This document shows positions 36,472 through 44,128 of a DNA stretch of 64,000 bases, piece by piece (position 1 is the stretch's first letter; each line of letters starts with the position of its first letter). The stretch spans positions 1 through 64,000 of the forward strand of contig JADBEO010000012.1 of NCBI GenBank assembly GCA_031316315.1, given 5' to 3'. A model generated the notes under the pieces. That model was not told where the DNA came from, did no database searches, and saw only the letters and a list, made by a program, of their open reading frames with translations. The stretch comes from Chelatococcus sambhunathii (GTDB taxonomy: Bacteria; Pseudomonadota; Alphaproteobacteria; Rhizobiales; Methylopilaceae). The translations under genes and the position numbers were made by a program.

Positions 36472-36648
36472 ATGGACTATCAGGGACTGCTTGATCGCAT
36501 GAAGGCGGCGCAAGCCGAACTTCTGGCCGCAGCGGCGCGCAGCAAGACGCTGCCGTCGGACGGCGCGTTGCGCAAGATCGCCGATCTCGAGGTCGCGATC
36601 GGGGCGTTGGAGCACCTCATCGAGGAAGGCTCGCTGCCGAATCGCTAA
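36472..36648 (+). CDS. Small helical hypothetical protein
   Basis: The 58-residue frame starts MDYQGLLDRMKAAQAELLAA and ends HLIEEGSLPNR. It is rich in Ala, Leu, Glu and Arg with heptad-like spacing, suggesting a small alpha-helical or coiled-coil protein. Third-position GC bias fits a real gene. A weak AGGA lies about 12 bases upstream of the ATG. It is 66 bp downstream of tRNA-Pro. No family was recognised. Confidence 0.5.
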   Translation: MDYQGLLDRMKAAQAELLAAAARSKTLPSDGALRKIADLEVAIGALEHLIEEGSLPNR

Positions 36649-36764
36649 GGTTCGGCGCGCTCGACTGTAAAGAAACTGTGAAATTTCGGCGGGCGGCTGG
36701 AACTCGCGCCGCCTGTCCACGTTATGCGCTCGGCTTCGGTAGGAAGCGGACCACGGCGCATAAG

Positions 36765-37025
36765 ATGTTTTACGTATACGACGTTTCCCAGGACTCGACG
36801 CGACCGGCGATCACGCTCGGTTCGCTCGAAGAGAGCGCGGCCGAACAGCCGGCGTTCGCCCGCGCCGAAGACTTCGGCGACAACGACATCGATTTCGTGG
36901 ACGACGCTTTGCTGAACACGACCCCGCACAACAGAATCGAACAGCAGCTGTTGCGTGGAGACGTCGTCGGTCTCGCCCTGATGTCCGGCGCTATCCTCTG
37001 GAGCGCCATGGGCGCCTTCGGCTGA
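36765..37025 (+). CDS. Hypothetical protein, acidic with a hydrophobic C-terminus
   Basis: The 86-residue frame beginning MFYVYDVSQDSTRPAITLGS has an acidic middle (EDFGDNDIDFVDDALLN). It ends with a hydrophobic segment, VVGLALMSGAILWSAMGAFG, that could be a C-terminal membrane anchor. An ATG 29 codons upstream exists, but the added Arg/Ala-rich residues look unlike protein. The ribosome site is weak for the chosen start. No family was recognised. The next gene downstream is a receiver protein on the same strand, about 65 bp away. Confidence 0.5.
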   Translation: MFYVYDVSQDSTRPAITLGSLEESAAEQPAFARAEDFGDNDIDFVDDALLNTTPHNRIEQQLLRGDVVGLALMSGAILWSAMGAFG

Positions 37026-37090
37026 CGGGCCCTTTGTAGAGGACTGCGCGGTTTCTTCCTGGCTTGGGTTCTGATCAAGGCGAGCGGCGC

Positions 37091-37450
37091 GTGCGGGTCC
37101 TCTACGTCGACGACGAGCCGGACATCCGCGAGATCGCCCAGATCGCCCTAAGCCTCGACCCCGAGATAACCGTCGAGACCGCGGCGTCGGGCGCGGAGGC
37201 CATCGTCAAAGCGATCGCGTGGCGGCCCGACGTCATTCTTCTCGACGTCATGATGCCTGTGATGGACGGGCCGAGCGTCCTGGAGAAGCTGCGGGCGCGG
37301 CCCGACACCCAAGGCATTCGGGTCGTGTTCATCACTGCGCGCACACAGGCTCACGAGATCGAGCGGTTCCGCGCCATGGGCGCCGCCGCGGTGATCTCGA
37401 AGCCGTTCGACCCGATGCTGCTCGCCTCGCAGATTCGCGCCGCCGAGTGA
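37091..37450 (+). CDS. Single-domain response regulator (CheY-like receiver)
   Basis: The product is a 119-residue receiver domain without an output domain. Signature residues are present: acidic pair Asp7-Asp8 (LYVDDEPDI), phosphoacceptor Asp52 (ILLDVMMPVMDG), Thr82 (VFITART) and Lys104 (VISKPFDP). Receiver-only proteins act by protein-protein contact in phosphorelays or motility control. No histidine kinase or output partner is adjacent. The GTG at 37091 starts exactly at the first beta strand. A TTG nine codons upstream would add a short Gly/Arg-rich extension. Confidence 0.88.
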   Translation: MRVLYVDDEPDIREIAQIALSLDPEITVETAASGAEAIVKAIAWRPDVILLDVMMPVMDGPSVLEKLRARPDTQGIRVVFITARTQAHEIERFRAMGAAAVISKPFDPMLLASQIRAAE

Positions 37451-37454
37451 CGCC

Positions 37455-38399
37455 TCACGGCGTCTTTCTGATGAAGGTCCCAAACGCCCTCGGCCCGTCT
37501 CCCGTCGGGATGTCCTTCACGACCTTCAGCGTCGCGACATCGATTTTGCTGAGCGTGTTCGCGAACCAATTCGACACGTAGACGGAAGCGCCGTCGGTCG
37601 AGGCCTCGATGCCCTCGGGATAGTCGCCGACCGGGATGTCGGTGATCTTGGCGAAGCTGGTCAGATCGAAGACGGAGACGCTGTTGGCGTATTGATTGGT
37701 GACGAACGCCTTCCCAGCGACTAGGGCGACGGCGTAAGGCCGCTCGTCGACCGGCACGGTCGCGACCGTCTCCCGCTTGGCGAGATCGATCACCGAGACG
37801 TTGTTGGTTCCGACGTTCGCGACGTAGGCGCGCTCGCCCTTGGCGTCGATGGTGACGCCGAACGGCCGGTCGCCGACCTTGATCCGCGCCGTCCGCTTCT
37901 GCGTCGCGACGTCGACGACGGACACCTCGTTGGAGTCGCGGTCCGCCGACAGCAGCGTCTTGCCGTCGGGCGTGACGGCGAGGCCCGAGGGCGACAGCCC
38001 GACCTGGATGTCAGCAGTCACCGACTTCGAATCCGGGTCCACCACATGGATCTTGTGGTTGTACCAGTCAGCCACATAGACCGGCTTGCCGGATGGATGG
38101 ACGGCGACGCCGAGCGGCCCGCCCGCGACCGAAATCTGGGCCAGGACCTTGCGCGCCGCCGTGTCGACGATCGACAGCGTCTTGCCTTCCGGGCTGGTCA
38201 CGTAGGCGCGCGCGCCGTCCGTCGAGACCGCGACGCCCGCGGGACGCCCGCCGATCGGGATCGTCGCGACCGGCTGCCCGGCCGCGAGATCCAGCACCGA
38301 CAGGTCGTCGCTCGACTGGTTGGTGACGAAGGCCTCGTCGGCGCAGGCCCCACCCGCCAGGACGAGGCCGAACGCCGCGAGGGCGACGAGCGCTTTCAT
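37455..38399 (-). CDS. Secreted YVTN-type beta-propeller protein
   Basis: The 314-residue protein has a signal peptide (MKALVALAAFGLVLAGGACA) and then repeated propeller blades of about 42 residues. Blade signatures recur: AFVTNQSSDDLSVLDLA, AYVTSPEGKTLSIVDTA, VYVADWYNHKIHVVD, LLSADRDSNEVSVVDVA, AYVANVGTNNVSVIDLA, AFVTNQYANSVSVFDLT and VYVSNWFANTLSKIDVA. Seven blades can be counted, enough for a closed periplasmic propeller. Related proteins occur near PQQ-dependent alcohol oxidation genes in methylotrophs. Here it sits 12 bp downstream of an MxaD-like gene on the same strand, so they probably act together. Confidence 0.88.
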   Translation of the reverse strand: MKALVALAAFGLVLAGGACADEAFVTNQSSDDLSVLDLAAGQPVATIPIGGRPAGVAVSTDGARAYVTSPEGKTLSIVDTAARKVLAQISVAGGPLGVAVHPSGKPVYVADWYNHKIHVVDPDSKSVTADIQVGLSPSGLAVTPDGKTLLSADRDSNEVSVVDVATQKRTARIKVGDRPFGVTIDAKGERAYVANVGTNNVSVIDLAKRETVATVPVDERPYAVALVAGKAFVTNQYANSVSVFDLTSFAKITDIPVGDYPEGIEASTDGASVYVSNWFANTLSKIDVATLKVVKDIPTGDGPRAFGTFIRKTP

Positions 38400-38411
38400 C
38401 GCCCTATCGCC

Positions 38412-38942
38412 TCAGCTGCCGCCCTCGATCTTCTTCTTGAGCGCTTCGAGCCCGGCCTTGTAGACGCCGTCGACGGCCTTCTTGGCGGCCTCGTCCGACA
38501 GCTCCGGCGGCGGATCGTTGTTCGGGAAGCCGCGATAGAACGCGCCGTCCCAGACGACCTGCGACTTGCCGCCGGCGTCCTTCACCGTGATCTTGGACGA
38601 GTAGTTGCTGACCGGCAGGACCTTCACGTCGACGTTCGTGATCCGGTAGGAATACATCATCTTCGCCGCATCGAAGGTGTTGAGCTCCTCCTCGATCACG
38701 CCGCCGCCCTGCAGGGTGAGCTTGCGCGTGGCGCCCTTGTCGTTGCCGCCGGAGCCTTCGGTCTTCTGGATCGCCGGATGCCAGCTCATGTCCTGGAAGT
38801 TTCCGACGACGGCCCAGACCTTGTCCGGCGCGGCGTTGATCTCGATCGTCTGCTCGGTCTTCTGGCGCGTCGGGCCATGCGCGTCGGCTGCGCCGGCCGC
38901 GCCGACGGCGAGCGCCGCGGCCGCGAGGAGTTGAAACTTCAT
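38412..38942 (-). CDS. MxaD-like periplasmic SRPBCC protein
   Basis: The 176-residue product has a signal peptide ending near AADAHG, then a START-like SRPBCC domain: EQTIEINAAPDKVWAVVGNF, MSWHPAIQKTEGSGGNDKGA, RKLTLQGGGVIEEELNTFDA and VVWDGAFYRGFPNNDPPPEL. Length, export signal and the HGPT start of the mature protein fit the MxaD group. MxaD is reported in methylotrophs as a periplasmic helper of methanol dehydrogenase and cytochrome cL interaction. No dehydrogenase gene is in the window, so the assignment to methanol oxidation is inferred from resemblance and the adjacent YVTN gene. Confidence 0.75.
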   Translation of the reverse strand: MKFQLLAAAALAVGAAGAADAHGPTRQKTEQTIEINAAPDKVWAVVGNFQDMSWHPAIQKTEGSGGNDKGATRKLTLQGGGVIEEELNTFDAAKMMYSYRITNVDVKVLPVSNYSSKITVKDAGGKSQVVWDGAFYRGFPNNDPPPELSDEAAKKAVDGVYKAGLEALKKKIEGGS

Positions 38943-39161
38943 CCGTGTGCGTCCTCTTCTTGTCCCGGCCGATCTACGACTGGTTCCGATCGCCGGTTCG
39001 CGCGCATAGAACCAAACCGCGACAGAGGGATAAAGGGCCGCCGCATGGTCCCTTCGACGCAGCCAAGCGCCATGATCGCGCCTGAATTCTTCTGCGAAGA
39101 CTTGGGCTTCGCTTAACCCGAGCTCTCGCCTCCGCGAGCCGGAAGGAACCTTTTCCGCGCC

Positions 39162-40337
39162 ATGGAGCCTACCCCGCAGTTCCGAGCGCGAGCCGTCGAA
39201 CGTATCGCGGACGTCGAGCAGGCGATCTGGAACGCCTGTGCGGCCAGCGGCGGCGCTCCCCACAATCCCTTCGTCGATCATCGCTTCCTGAAGGCCCTGG
39301 AGGAGTCCGGTTCGGTGGGGCCTCGGACCGGCTGGACGCCGGCGCATATCGCGCTCGAGACCGGCGCCGGCGCGCCGGCCGGCTTCGCGCCCTGCTATCT
39401 CAAGACCCACAGCCAGGGCGAATACGTGTTCGACCACGGCTTCGCCGACGCCTATGAGCGCGCCGGCGGCAGCTATTATCCGAAGCTCCAGGCCGCAGTG
39501 CCCTTCACCCCGGCGACCGGGCCGCGCCTGCTCGCAGCTCCCGACCAGCGCCGCGAGCAGGCGCAGGCCGGGCTCGCCGCCGCAATGCTCGGTCTGATGC
39601 GGCAGACGGAAGCTTCGTCCGTCCACGTCACCTTCGCGACGGAGGAGGAGCGCGCCCTGCTCGTCGAGCGCGGGTTCCTCGCGCGTGACGACCAGCAGTT
39701 CCACTGGCGCAACGACGGCTACGGCTCCTATGACGACTTTCTCGCCGACCTCGCCTCGCGCAAGCGCAAGCAGCTGAAGCGCGAGCGGCGCGACGCCGTG
39801 ACGGGCGGGATCACGATCCGCAGGCTTGCGGGCCGCGACGTCACGGAGGCGCACTGGGACGCCTTCTTCGACTTCTACATGGACACCGGCTCCCGCAAAT
39901 GGGGCCGCCCCTATCTCAACCGCCGCTTCTTCAGCCTGGTCGGTGAAGCGATGCCGGAGTCGATCCTGCTGGTTCTCGCCGAGCGCGACGGCCGGCCGAT
40001 CGCCGGCGCGCTCAATTTCATCGGCGGCGAAGCCATCTACGGCCGCTACTGGGGCGCGATCGAGGAACACTCGTTCCTTCACTTCGAGGTCTGCTACCAC
40101 CAGGCCATCGAGGCGGCCATCGAACGCGGACTCGGGCGGGTCGAAGCGGGCGCGCAGGGCGAGCACAAGCTCGCGCGCGGTTATCGGCCGGTGACCACGC
40201 GCTCGGCGCACGCCTTCGCCGATCCGGGCCTCGCCCGCGCCGTCGCCGACTATCTCGCCCGCGAGAGGCGCTACGTCGCAGCCGCCCAGGCGGAACTTGA
40301 GGCGGCGACGCCTTTCCGGCGCGCCGAGGCCGGCTAG
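39162..40337 (+). CDS. COG3146/DUF482 family GNAT-like acyltransferase
   Basis: This 391-residue protein belongs to the COG3146 (DUF482) family, often labelled peptidogalycan biosynthesis or GNAT-like. Its members share a FemAB/GNAT acyltransferase fold. Typical segments are NPFVDHRFLKALEESGSVG, GWTPAHIALE, GEYVFDHGFADAYERAGGSYYPKLQAAVPFTPATGPRLL, VTFATEEERALLVERGFL, FHWRNDGYGSYDDFLADL, RKRKQLKRERRDAV and EAGAQGEHKLARGYRP. The acceptor substrate is not established for the family. It stands alone, divergent from the mxaD-like gene across a 219-bp gap with no recognised elements. Confidence 0.85.
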   Translation: MEPTPQFRARAVERIADVEQAIWNACAASGGAPHNPFVDHRFLKALEESGSVGPRTGWTPAHIALETGAGAPAGFAPCYLKTHSQGEYVFDHGFADAYERAGGSYYPKLQAAVPFTPATGPRLLAAPDQRREQAQAGLAAAMLGLMRQTEASSVHVTFATEEERALLVERGFLARDDQQFHWRNDGYGSYDDFLADLASRKRKQLKRERRDAVTGGITIRRLAGRDVTEAHWDAFFDFYMDTGSRKWGRPYLNRRFFSLVGEAMPESILLVLAERDGRPIAGALNFIGGEAIYGRYWGAIEEHSFLHFEVCYHQAIEAAIERGLGRVEAGAQGEHKLARGYRPVTTRSAHAFADPGLARAVADYLARERRYVAAAQAELEAATPFRRAEAG

Positions 40338-40414
40338 TATCGGCTTCTCCTTTCGGTTGCTCCACTTAGTCAAAAATGCAACCGTCTCGGCAGCTCAAAC
40401 CGGAGACGACCGGG

Positions 40415-42436
40415 ATGCTTGCTCGCCTCTTGCTGTGGCTGGTTGGCTCAGCCGCGATTGGCCTCGTGACGTTTCAAGCATCCGCCCAGACGTGTGAAAC
40501 GCCGGCGAAATGCGAACAGCTTTGGATCGCGGCCCAGAATAGCGGAATTCCCCTGTCGTTCCTTTCACAAGTCGTTCCCCCAACAGATGCAAGGGAAATC
40601 CGTGTCGGAGACACGTTGGCGACCACCACCCCGCTCAACGTACGTCCGAAACCTCGCGACTATTCCAAGAAAAGGAAGATAGGCATACTAAAGAAAAACT
40701 CGATCGTCATTGTCGAAGATTTGCGAATAGCCTTGAATGAAAAGAAAGTTCCGCAAATTTGGATTAGGGTGTCCGTCGATAAGGGAGCAATTACGAAGCC
40801 CGCACTAACTTCGACTTCATCTCCCACGGTGCCTCCCGAGGAGACCGCGCCGAGCGCGCCGGTCGATGACGCACCCGAAGCAACGCTTGACCCGGTCGCG
40901 AAGAAAATTCTCGGCTGTTACAAAGCCCAGGTCGCCGGCGACAAGACAACGACAATCAGACGACTGTTCGAGTGCTCAGGACGGTGGGTGACGCCGCGCG
41001 CGCTGCTCGCATGCAGTATGGGCGCGAATTGCGCCAAGACCGTCCTCGGCGACACGATTGATGGACGGGCGATCGTCGAGGCGCAGCTTGCGGCCAACAT
41101 GGACGGCTTGAAAAAGGCGCCGCTCACCATCGACAGCGAGTTGAAGCTTTCCCCAGCTCAGATCCCCCGCCTGCCGGACGCGGCCGAGATCAATGCGTGC
41201 AGGGGCGCGAGCGCGTCGACGAGCGATTTCTCCGAATGCATCGCCGGATCCCTGTCCAAAAAGTATGATCAGCTATTCCAGTGCTTCACCCGATTGACGG
41301 ATGGCGAGCAGAACGACTGTCTTCAAAAGCAGGTCAACAACGCAGACTTCACACGGCTGATGGACTGCCTGGCTGGCGGAAAGCCGACGACAAGCAAGAT
41401 AACCGTGTGCGTCACCGACGCGAAACTTCGTGACGAGATCGAGACGGCGCGCTCGTGCGTCGAGGGAAAGACCGGACAGGCGGCTCGTTCCTGCCTGCTC
41501 GTGAAGCTGCCCCCTCAACAGCGAGAAATCGCGACCTGCCTGGAGAAACTCTCGGAGAGCGAGGATCCGTCGGCGTGCATGGACACGCTCTCGCCCGAGA
41601 TCAAGAAGTTCCGGGCGGTCGCCGCCTGCCGCAAATTCACGGACAAGCTTGAGTTGGCCAAATGCGTGGCTCCTCATGTCTCGACGGACGTCGCAAAGAT
41701 CGCTGCCTGCGCCGGCGAGAAGGACAAGGTTGCGTTAGCCGCCTGCGTGCTAGGCGACAGCAAGGAGCTTCAAGCGGCGCAAAGGATTCAGCGGTGCCTG
41801 GCTGGCGGTCGGACAGCAACCGCTATGCTGGTCAACTGCACTGACGGCGTCCTTGACGACAAATCCCGTACCGCGATCGCCTGCGTGGCGGAAGCTGGAA
41901 CGGATCGCGTGAAGCTTGCGAATTGCGCCGCCGGCGCTGTGCTTCCCAAAGACGCGGCGCGGGTGGTCTCCTGTGCTGCGAACAGCACGGGTCCGACCTC
42001 TTTCGCGCTGTGCGCAGCCGGTCCTGCAATGAACGAAGAATGGCGGATAGCCGCTGAATGCGCGGTTCAGTCCGGAGGAAATCCGGTTGGGTTTGCTGGA
42101 TGCACGGCTGGCCGCCTTACCGTACGCGAGTTTACGAAATGCTTTACGGGCGAGATCGGAAAGGATTGCTTTGGTCCAAACAATACTATTGTTAAGGGCT
42201 TGAATGATGCTTTCAACGACATCACCAAAGGTCCTGGAAGGAATAATGAAATCGTCAAACTGATCGGAGCGGTGGAGAATATTACCGGCGGATCCAATTC
42301 GGTGATCAACAACCCGTCGCAGATTTGGGGCGGCGACAACTCGGTTTTCAATAACCCTGGCCAGATCTTCGGGGGGTCCGGGTCAGTTTTCAATGATCCG
42401 GGTCAGGTGGTCGACCCGAGACGATGGCGGTGGTGA
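40415..42436 (+). CDS. Secreted cysteine-pair tandem-repeat protein with SH3b-like region (unrecognised)
   Basis: The 673-residue product begins with a Sec signal peptide (MLARLLLWLVGSAAIGLVTF, cleavage near ASAQ). Residues 73-121 look like a bacterial SH3 domain (LNVRPKPRDY, IGILKKNSIVIVEDL, IWIRVSV). A Pro/Thr/Ala linker follows. From residue 259 to 585 there are about twelve units of 27-30 residues, most with a CX11-13C pair, such as CLAGGRTATAMLVNC, CVAEAGTDRVKLANC and CAVQSGGNPVGFAGC. The tail has three 14-residue repeats of pattern GG-x-N-S-V-x-N-N-P-x-Q-I. Codons such as ATA, CTA and AAA and AT-rich patches differ from neighbours. A GGAG site favours this ATG over one 13 codons upstream. 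No known family was recognised. Confidence 0.7.
   Translation: MLARLLLWLVGSAAIGLVTFQASAQTCETPAKCEQLWIAAQNSGIPLSFLSQVVPPTDAREIRVGDTLATTTPLNVRPKPRDYSKKRKIGILKKNSIVIVEDLRIALNEKKVPQIWIRVSVDKGAITKPALTSTSSPTVPPEETAPSAPVDDAPEATLDPVAKKILGCYKAQVAGDKTTTIRRLFECSGRWVTPRALLACSMGANCAKTVLGDTIDGRAIVEAQLAANMDGLKKAPLTIDSELKLSPAQIPRLPDAAEINACRGASASTSDFSECIAGSLSKKYDQLFQCFTRLTDGEQNDCLQKQVNNADFTRLMDCLAGGKPTTSKITVCVTDAKLRDEIETARSCVEGKTGQAARSCLLVKLPPQQREIATCLEKLSESEDPSACMDTLSPEIKKFRAVAACRKFTDKLELAKCVAPHVSTDVAKIAACAGEKDKVALAACVLGDSKELQAAQRIQRCLAGGRTATAMLVNCTDGVLDDKSRTAIACVAEAGTDRVKLANCAAGAVLPKDAARVVSCAANSTGPTSFALCAAGPAMNEEWRIAAECAVQSGGNPVGFAGCTAGRLTVREFTKCFTGEIGKDCFGPNNTIVKGLNDAFNDITKGPGRNNEIVKLIGAVENITGGSNSVINNPSQIWGGDNSVFNNPGQIFGGSGSVFNDPGQVVDPRRWRW
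41189..42169 (+). repeat. About 12 tandem protein repeats with paired cysteines
   Basis: Successive units start near INAC, LFQC, LMDC, ARSC, IATC, VAAC, IAAC, IQRC, AIAC, VVSC, AAEC and FTKC. Each has a second Cys 8-13 residues later and a unit length of 27-30 residues. The repeats are too diverged at DNA level to be recent duplications. Even cysteine number per unit suggests one disulfide per repeat after export. Confidence 0.75.
42287..42412 (+). repeat. Three 42-base (14-residue) C-terminal repeats
   Basis: The units read GGSNSVINNPSQIW, GGDNSVFNNPGQIF and GGSGSVFNDPGQVV, with no gap between them. They encode a Gly/Asn/Pro-rich tail of the cysteine-pair repeat protein. The clear periodicity may reflect a beta-turn or beta-roll structure or a binding tail. 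Confidence 0.8.
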
Positions 42437-42574
42437 CCACCGGCGGCAACGGCCGGTAGCGCCTCAAAGCGGGAAATGACCACCTCGCAGCGGGCTGTGG
42501 CCCCGACGCGCTTGACCGGCGCTTCCGCCTCATGTCCCTTGCGCCGCTCCAGACGCGAGCGAGCGGAGGCCGGC

Positions 42575-43000
42575 GTGGCCGACTACGATCCCCAGAACGT
42601 CTTCGCCAAGATCCTTCGCGGCGAAATGCCGGCGCAGAAGATCTACGAGGACGAGGCCGCCATCGCGATCATGGACGTGATGCCGCAGGCCGACGGCCAC
42701 GTGCTCGTCATCCCCAAGGCCCCGTCCCGCAACTTGCTCGACATGGACGCCGAGGTGCTCGGACCGCTGTTCGCGGCCGTCCAGACCGTCGCGCGCGCGG
42801 TCAAGAAGGCGCTCGGCGCGGAGGGAATCACGATCACCCAGTTCAACGAGGCCCCCGCGGGCCAGAGCGTTTTCCACGCCCACGTCCACATCCTGCCGCG
42901 CTGGACCGATGTGCCGCTGCGGCCGCATACGAGCAAGATGGAGAAGCCCGAAGTGCTCGCGGCGCATGCGGACAAGATCAAGGCCGCTCTGCGCGGCTAA
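42575..43000 (+). CDS. HIT family nucleotide-binding protein
   Basis: This 141-residue protein belongs to the histidine triad superfamily (HINT/HIT branch), which hydrolyses nucleoside phosphoramidates or dinucleotides. The HIT motif is FHAHVHILPRW (His-x-His-x-His form) near residue 101. Other segments are VFAKILRGEMPAQKIYEDEAAIAIMDVMPQADGHVLVIPK and ITQFNEAPAGQSV. The GTG start is supported by a strong GGAGG site five bases upstream. A longer frame from 42476 would add 33 unlikely Arg/Ser-rich residues. It converges with azlD. Confidence 0.92.
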   Translation: MADYDPQNVFAKILRGEMPAQKIYEDEAAIAIMDVMPQADGHVLVIPKAPSRNLLDMDAEVLGPLFAAVQTVARAVKKALGAEGITITQFNEAPAGQSVFHAHVHILPRWTDVPLRPHTSKMEKPEVLAAHADKIKAALRG

Positions 43001-43001
43001 A

Positions 43002-43343
43002 TCAGTAGCCGAACGCGGCGACGCCGCAGACCAGCGTCGCGGCGCCGGCGCCGACTCCCAGCGCGAGCGAGCGGCGGCCAGCCGCATAGGCGGCAAGCCC
43101 GATCGCGACGGCGGCGAGCCTCAGCCACAGCGGAACCTGGGCGAGACCGCCGCTCGGCGCGACCACGAACTTGGCGACGAGACCCGCGACGAGCGCGGTC
43201 GCGACCAGCCGGATCCAGACGAACAGCGGACTGGCTTCGTCGATGCGGTCGGAGGCGACGACGCCCAGCCAGCGCCAAAGGTCGTTCGCGAGGAAGGCGA
43301 GCACCACGGCGACCAGCAGCAAAGCTGTATCGGATCCGGTCAC
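43002..43343 (-). CDS. azlD: AzlD family small subunit of branched-chain amino-acid exporter
   Basis: AzlD is a small membrane protein that works with AzlC in export of branched-chain amino acids or related compounds. The 113-residue product has four hydrophobic segments and family features: VVLAFLANDLWRWLGVVASDRI, FVWIRLVATALVAGLVAKFVV and WLRLAAVAIGLAAYAAGRRSL. Its ATG overlaps the azlC stop (ATGA), so the two are coupled. The substrate in this organism is unknown. Confidence 0.85.
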   Translation of the reverse strand: MTGSDTALLLVAVVLAFLANDLWRWLGVVASDRIDEASPLFVWIRLVATALVAGLVAKFVVAPSGGLAQVPLWLRLAAVAIGLAAYAAGRRSLALGVGAGAATLVCGVAAFGY

Positions 43344-44128
43344 GAGCCTGCTTGTTCTGTTCTAAACCGTTCCGCGAAGAAAGCGGCGGTTCCGCCGATC
43401 AGGCCGGTCGCGATCAGATCGAACTCCTGCGTCAGAAGGCCGGCGAGCGGACCAATGACGAGGCCGAGGCCGATCGCAAGCTTTTCGGCGAAGCCGTCGG
43501 CGCCGCGCTCGAGCGACATCAGAAAGTACATCGGCGTGAGGCCAAGCAGCCCGACGGCGAGCGCCCGCGGAAGCAGACCCGCGGCGGCGTGGCCCGTCGC
43601 GGTCGAGACGACGCTACCCACGACAAGGCCGGCGGCGAGGCCGAAGAAGAACGGCATGCGCTCGGCTCGCGGGAGCGCCGACGCCAGGCGAAGCCCCTCG
43701 AACCACGCCGTCACCGCCACGAAGTGGGCGGCCAGAATGCGTGTCCAAAAGCGGGTCCGTTCCGATCGCAGCACGGGCATGATGGCGACCACCATCGGCA
43801 GCAGGCGGACGCCGGAGATCGAAACGGCGAAGGTCGCGCCGGCGAGGCCCGCCCCGCTCGCCAGCGCCCCCGCCAGAACGAGCTGACCGGGCGCTGCCCA
43901 GATCAGAGCCGTGGAGAAGGCGGCGAGCCAGAGCGGCCAGCCGAAGTCGTGCGTCATCGCCCCAAAGCCGATGAAGCTGCCCCAGAGCACGAAGCCGGGC
44001 GTCGAGATGGAGGCGCGCAGGCCCTGCAGGAAAGCGTCGCGCGGCGGTTTCGCCGGCCCGCCATCGACCGCGACCGGCTCGGGCTCCGCTTCGGATCGCC
44101 GAAGCGGAGCCGAAGGCTCAGCCGTCAC
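43340..44128 (-). CDS. azlC: AzlC family branched-chain amino-acid export permease
   Basis: AzlC is the large membrane subunit of the AzlCD (BrnFE/YgaZH-like) exporter. The 262-residue protein has multiple hydrophobic helices. Family-type segments are SISTPGFVLWGSFIGFGAMTHDFGWPLWLAAFSTALIWAAPGQLVL, SISGVRLLPMVVAIMPVLRSE and GLTPMYFLMSLERG. The N-terminus is charged and Pro-rich. The start overlaps the end of clpA by 11 bases on the same strand, so it may be transcribed with clpS-clpA despite an unrelated role. Confidence 0.88.
   Translation of the reverse strand: MTAEPSAPLRRSEAEPEPVAVDGGPAKPPRDAFLQGLRASISTPGFVLWGSFIGFGAMTHDFGWPLWLAAFSTALIWAAPGQLVLAGALASGAGLAGATFAVSISGVRLLPMVVAIMPVLRSERTRFWTRILAAHFVAVTAWFEGLRLASALPRAERMPFFFGLAAGLVVGSVVSTATGHAAAGLLPRALAVGLLGLTPMYFLMSLERGADGFAEKLAIGLGLVIGPLAGLLTQEFDLIATGLIGGTAAFFAERFRTEQAGS

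Noticed and set aside
36298-36720. Minus-strand frame with ERRDLNPRPLVPQTSAL over the tRNA gene
   Set aside because: This is the well-known false protein produced by translating the antisense of tRNA-Pro; it has no independent support.
42437-42480. Short hairpin ACCGGC...GCCGGT after the cysteine-repeat gene as terminator
   Set aside because: The stem is only six base pairs without a T tract, so it is not distinguishable from chance in GC-rich DNA.
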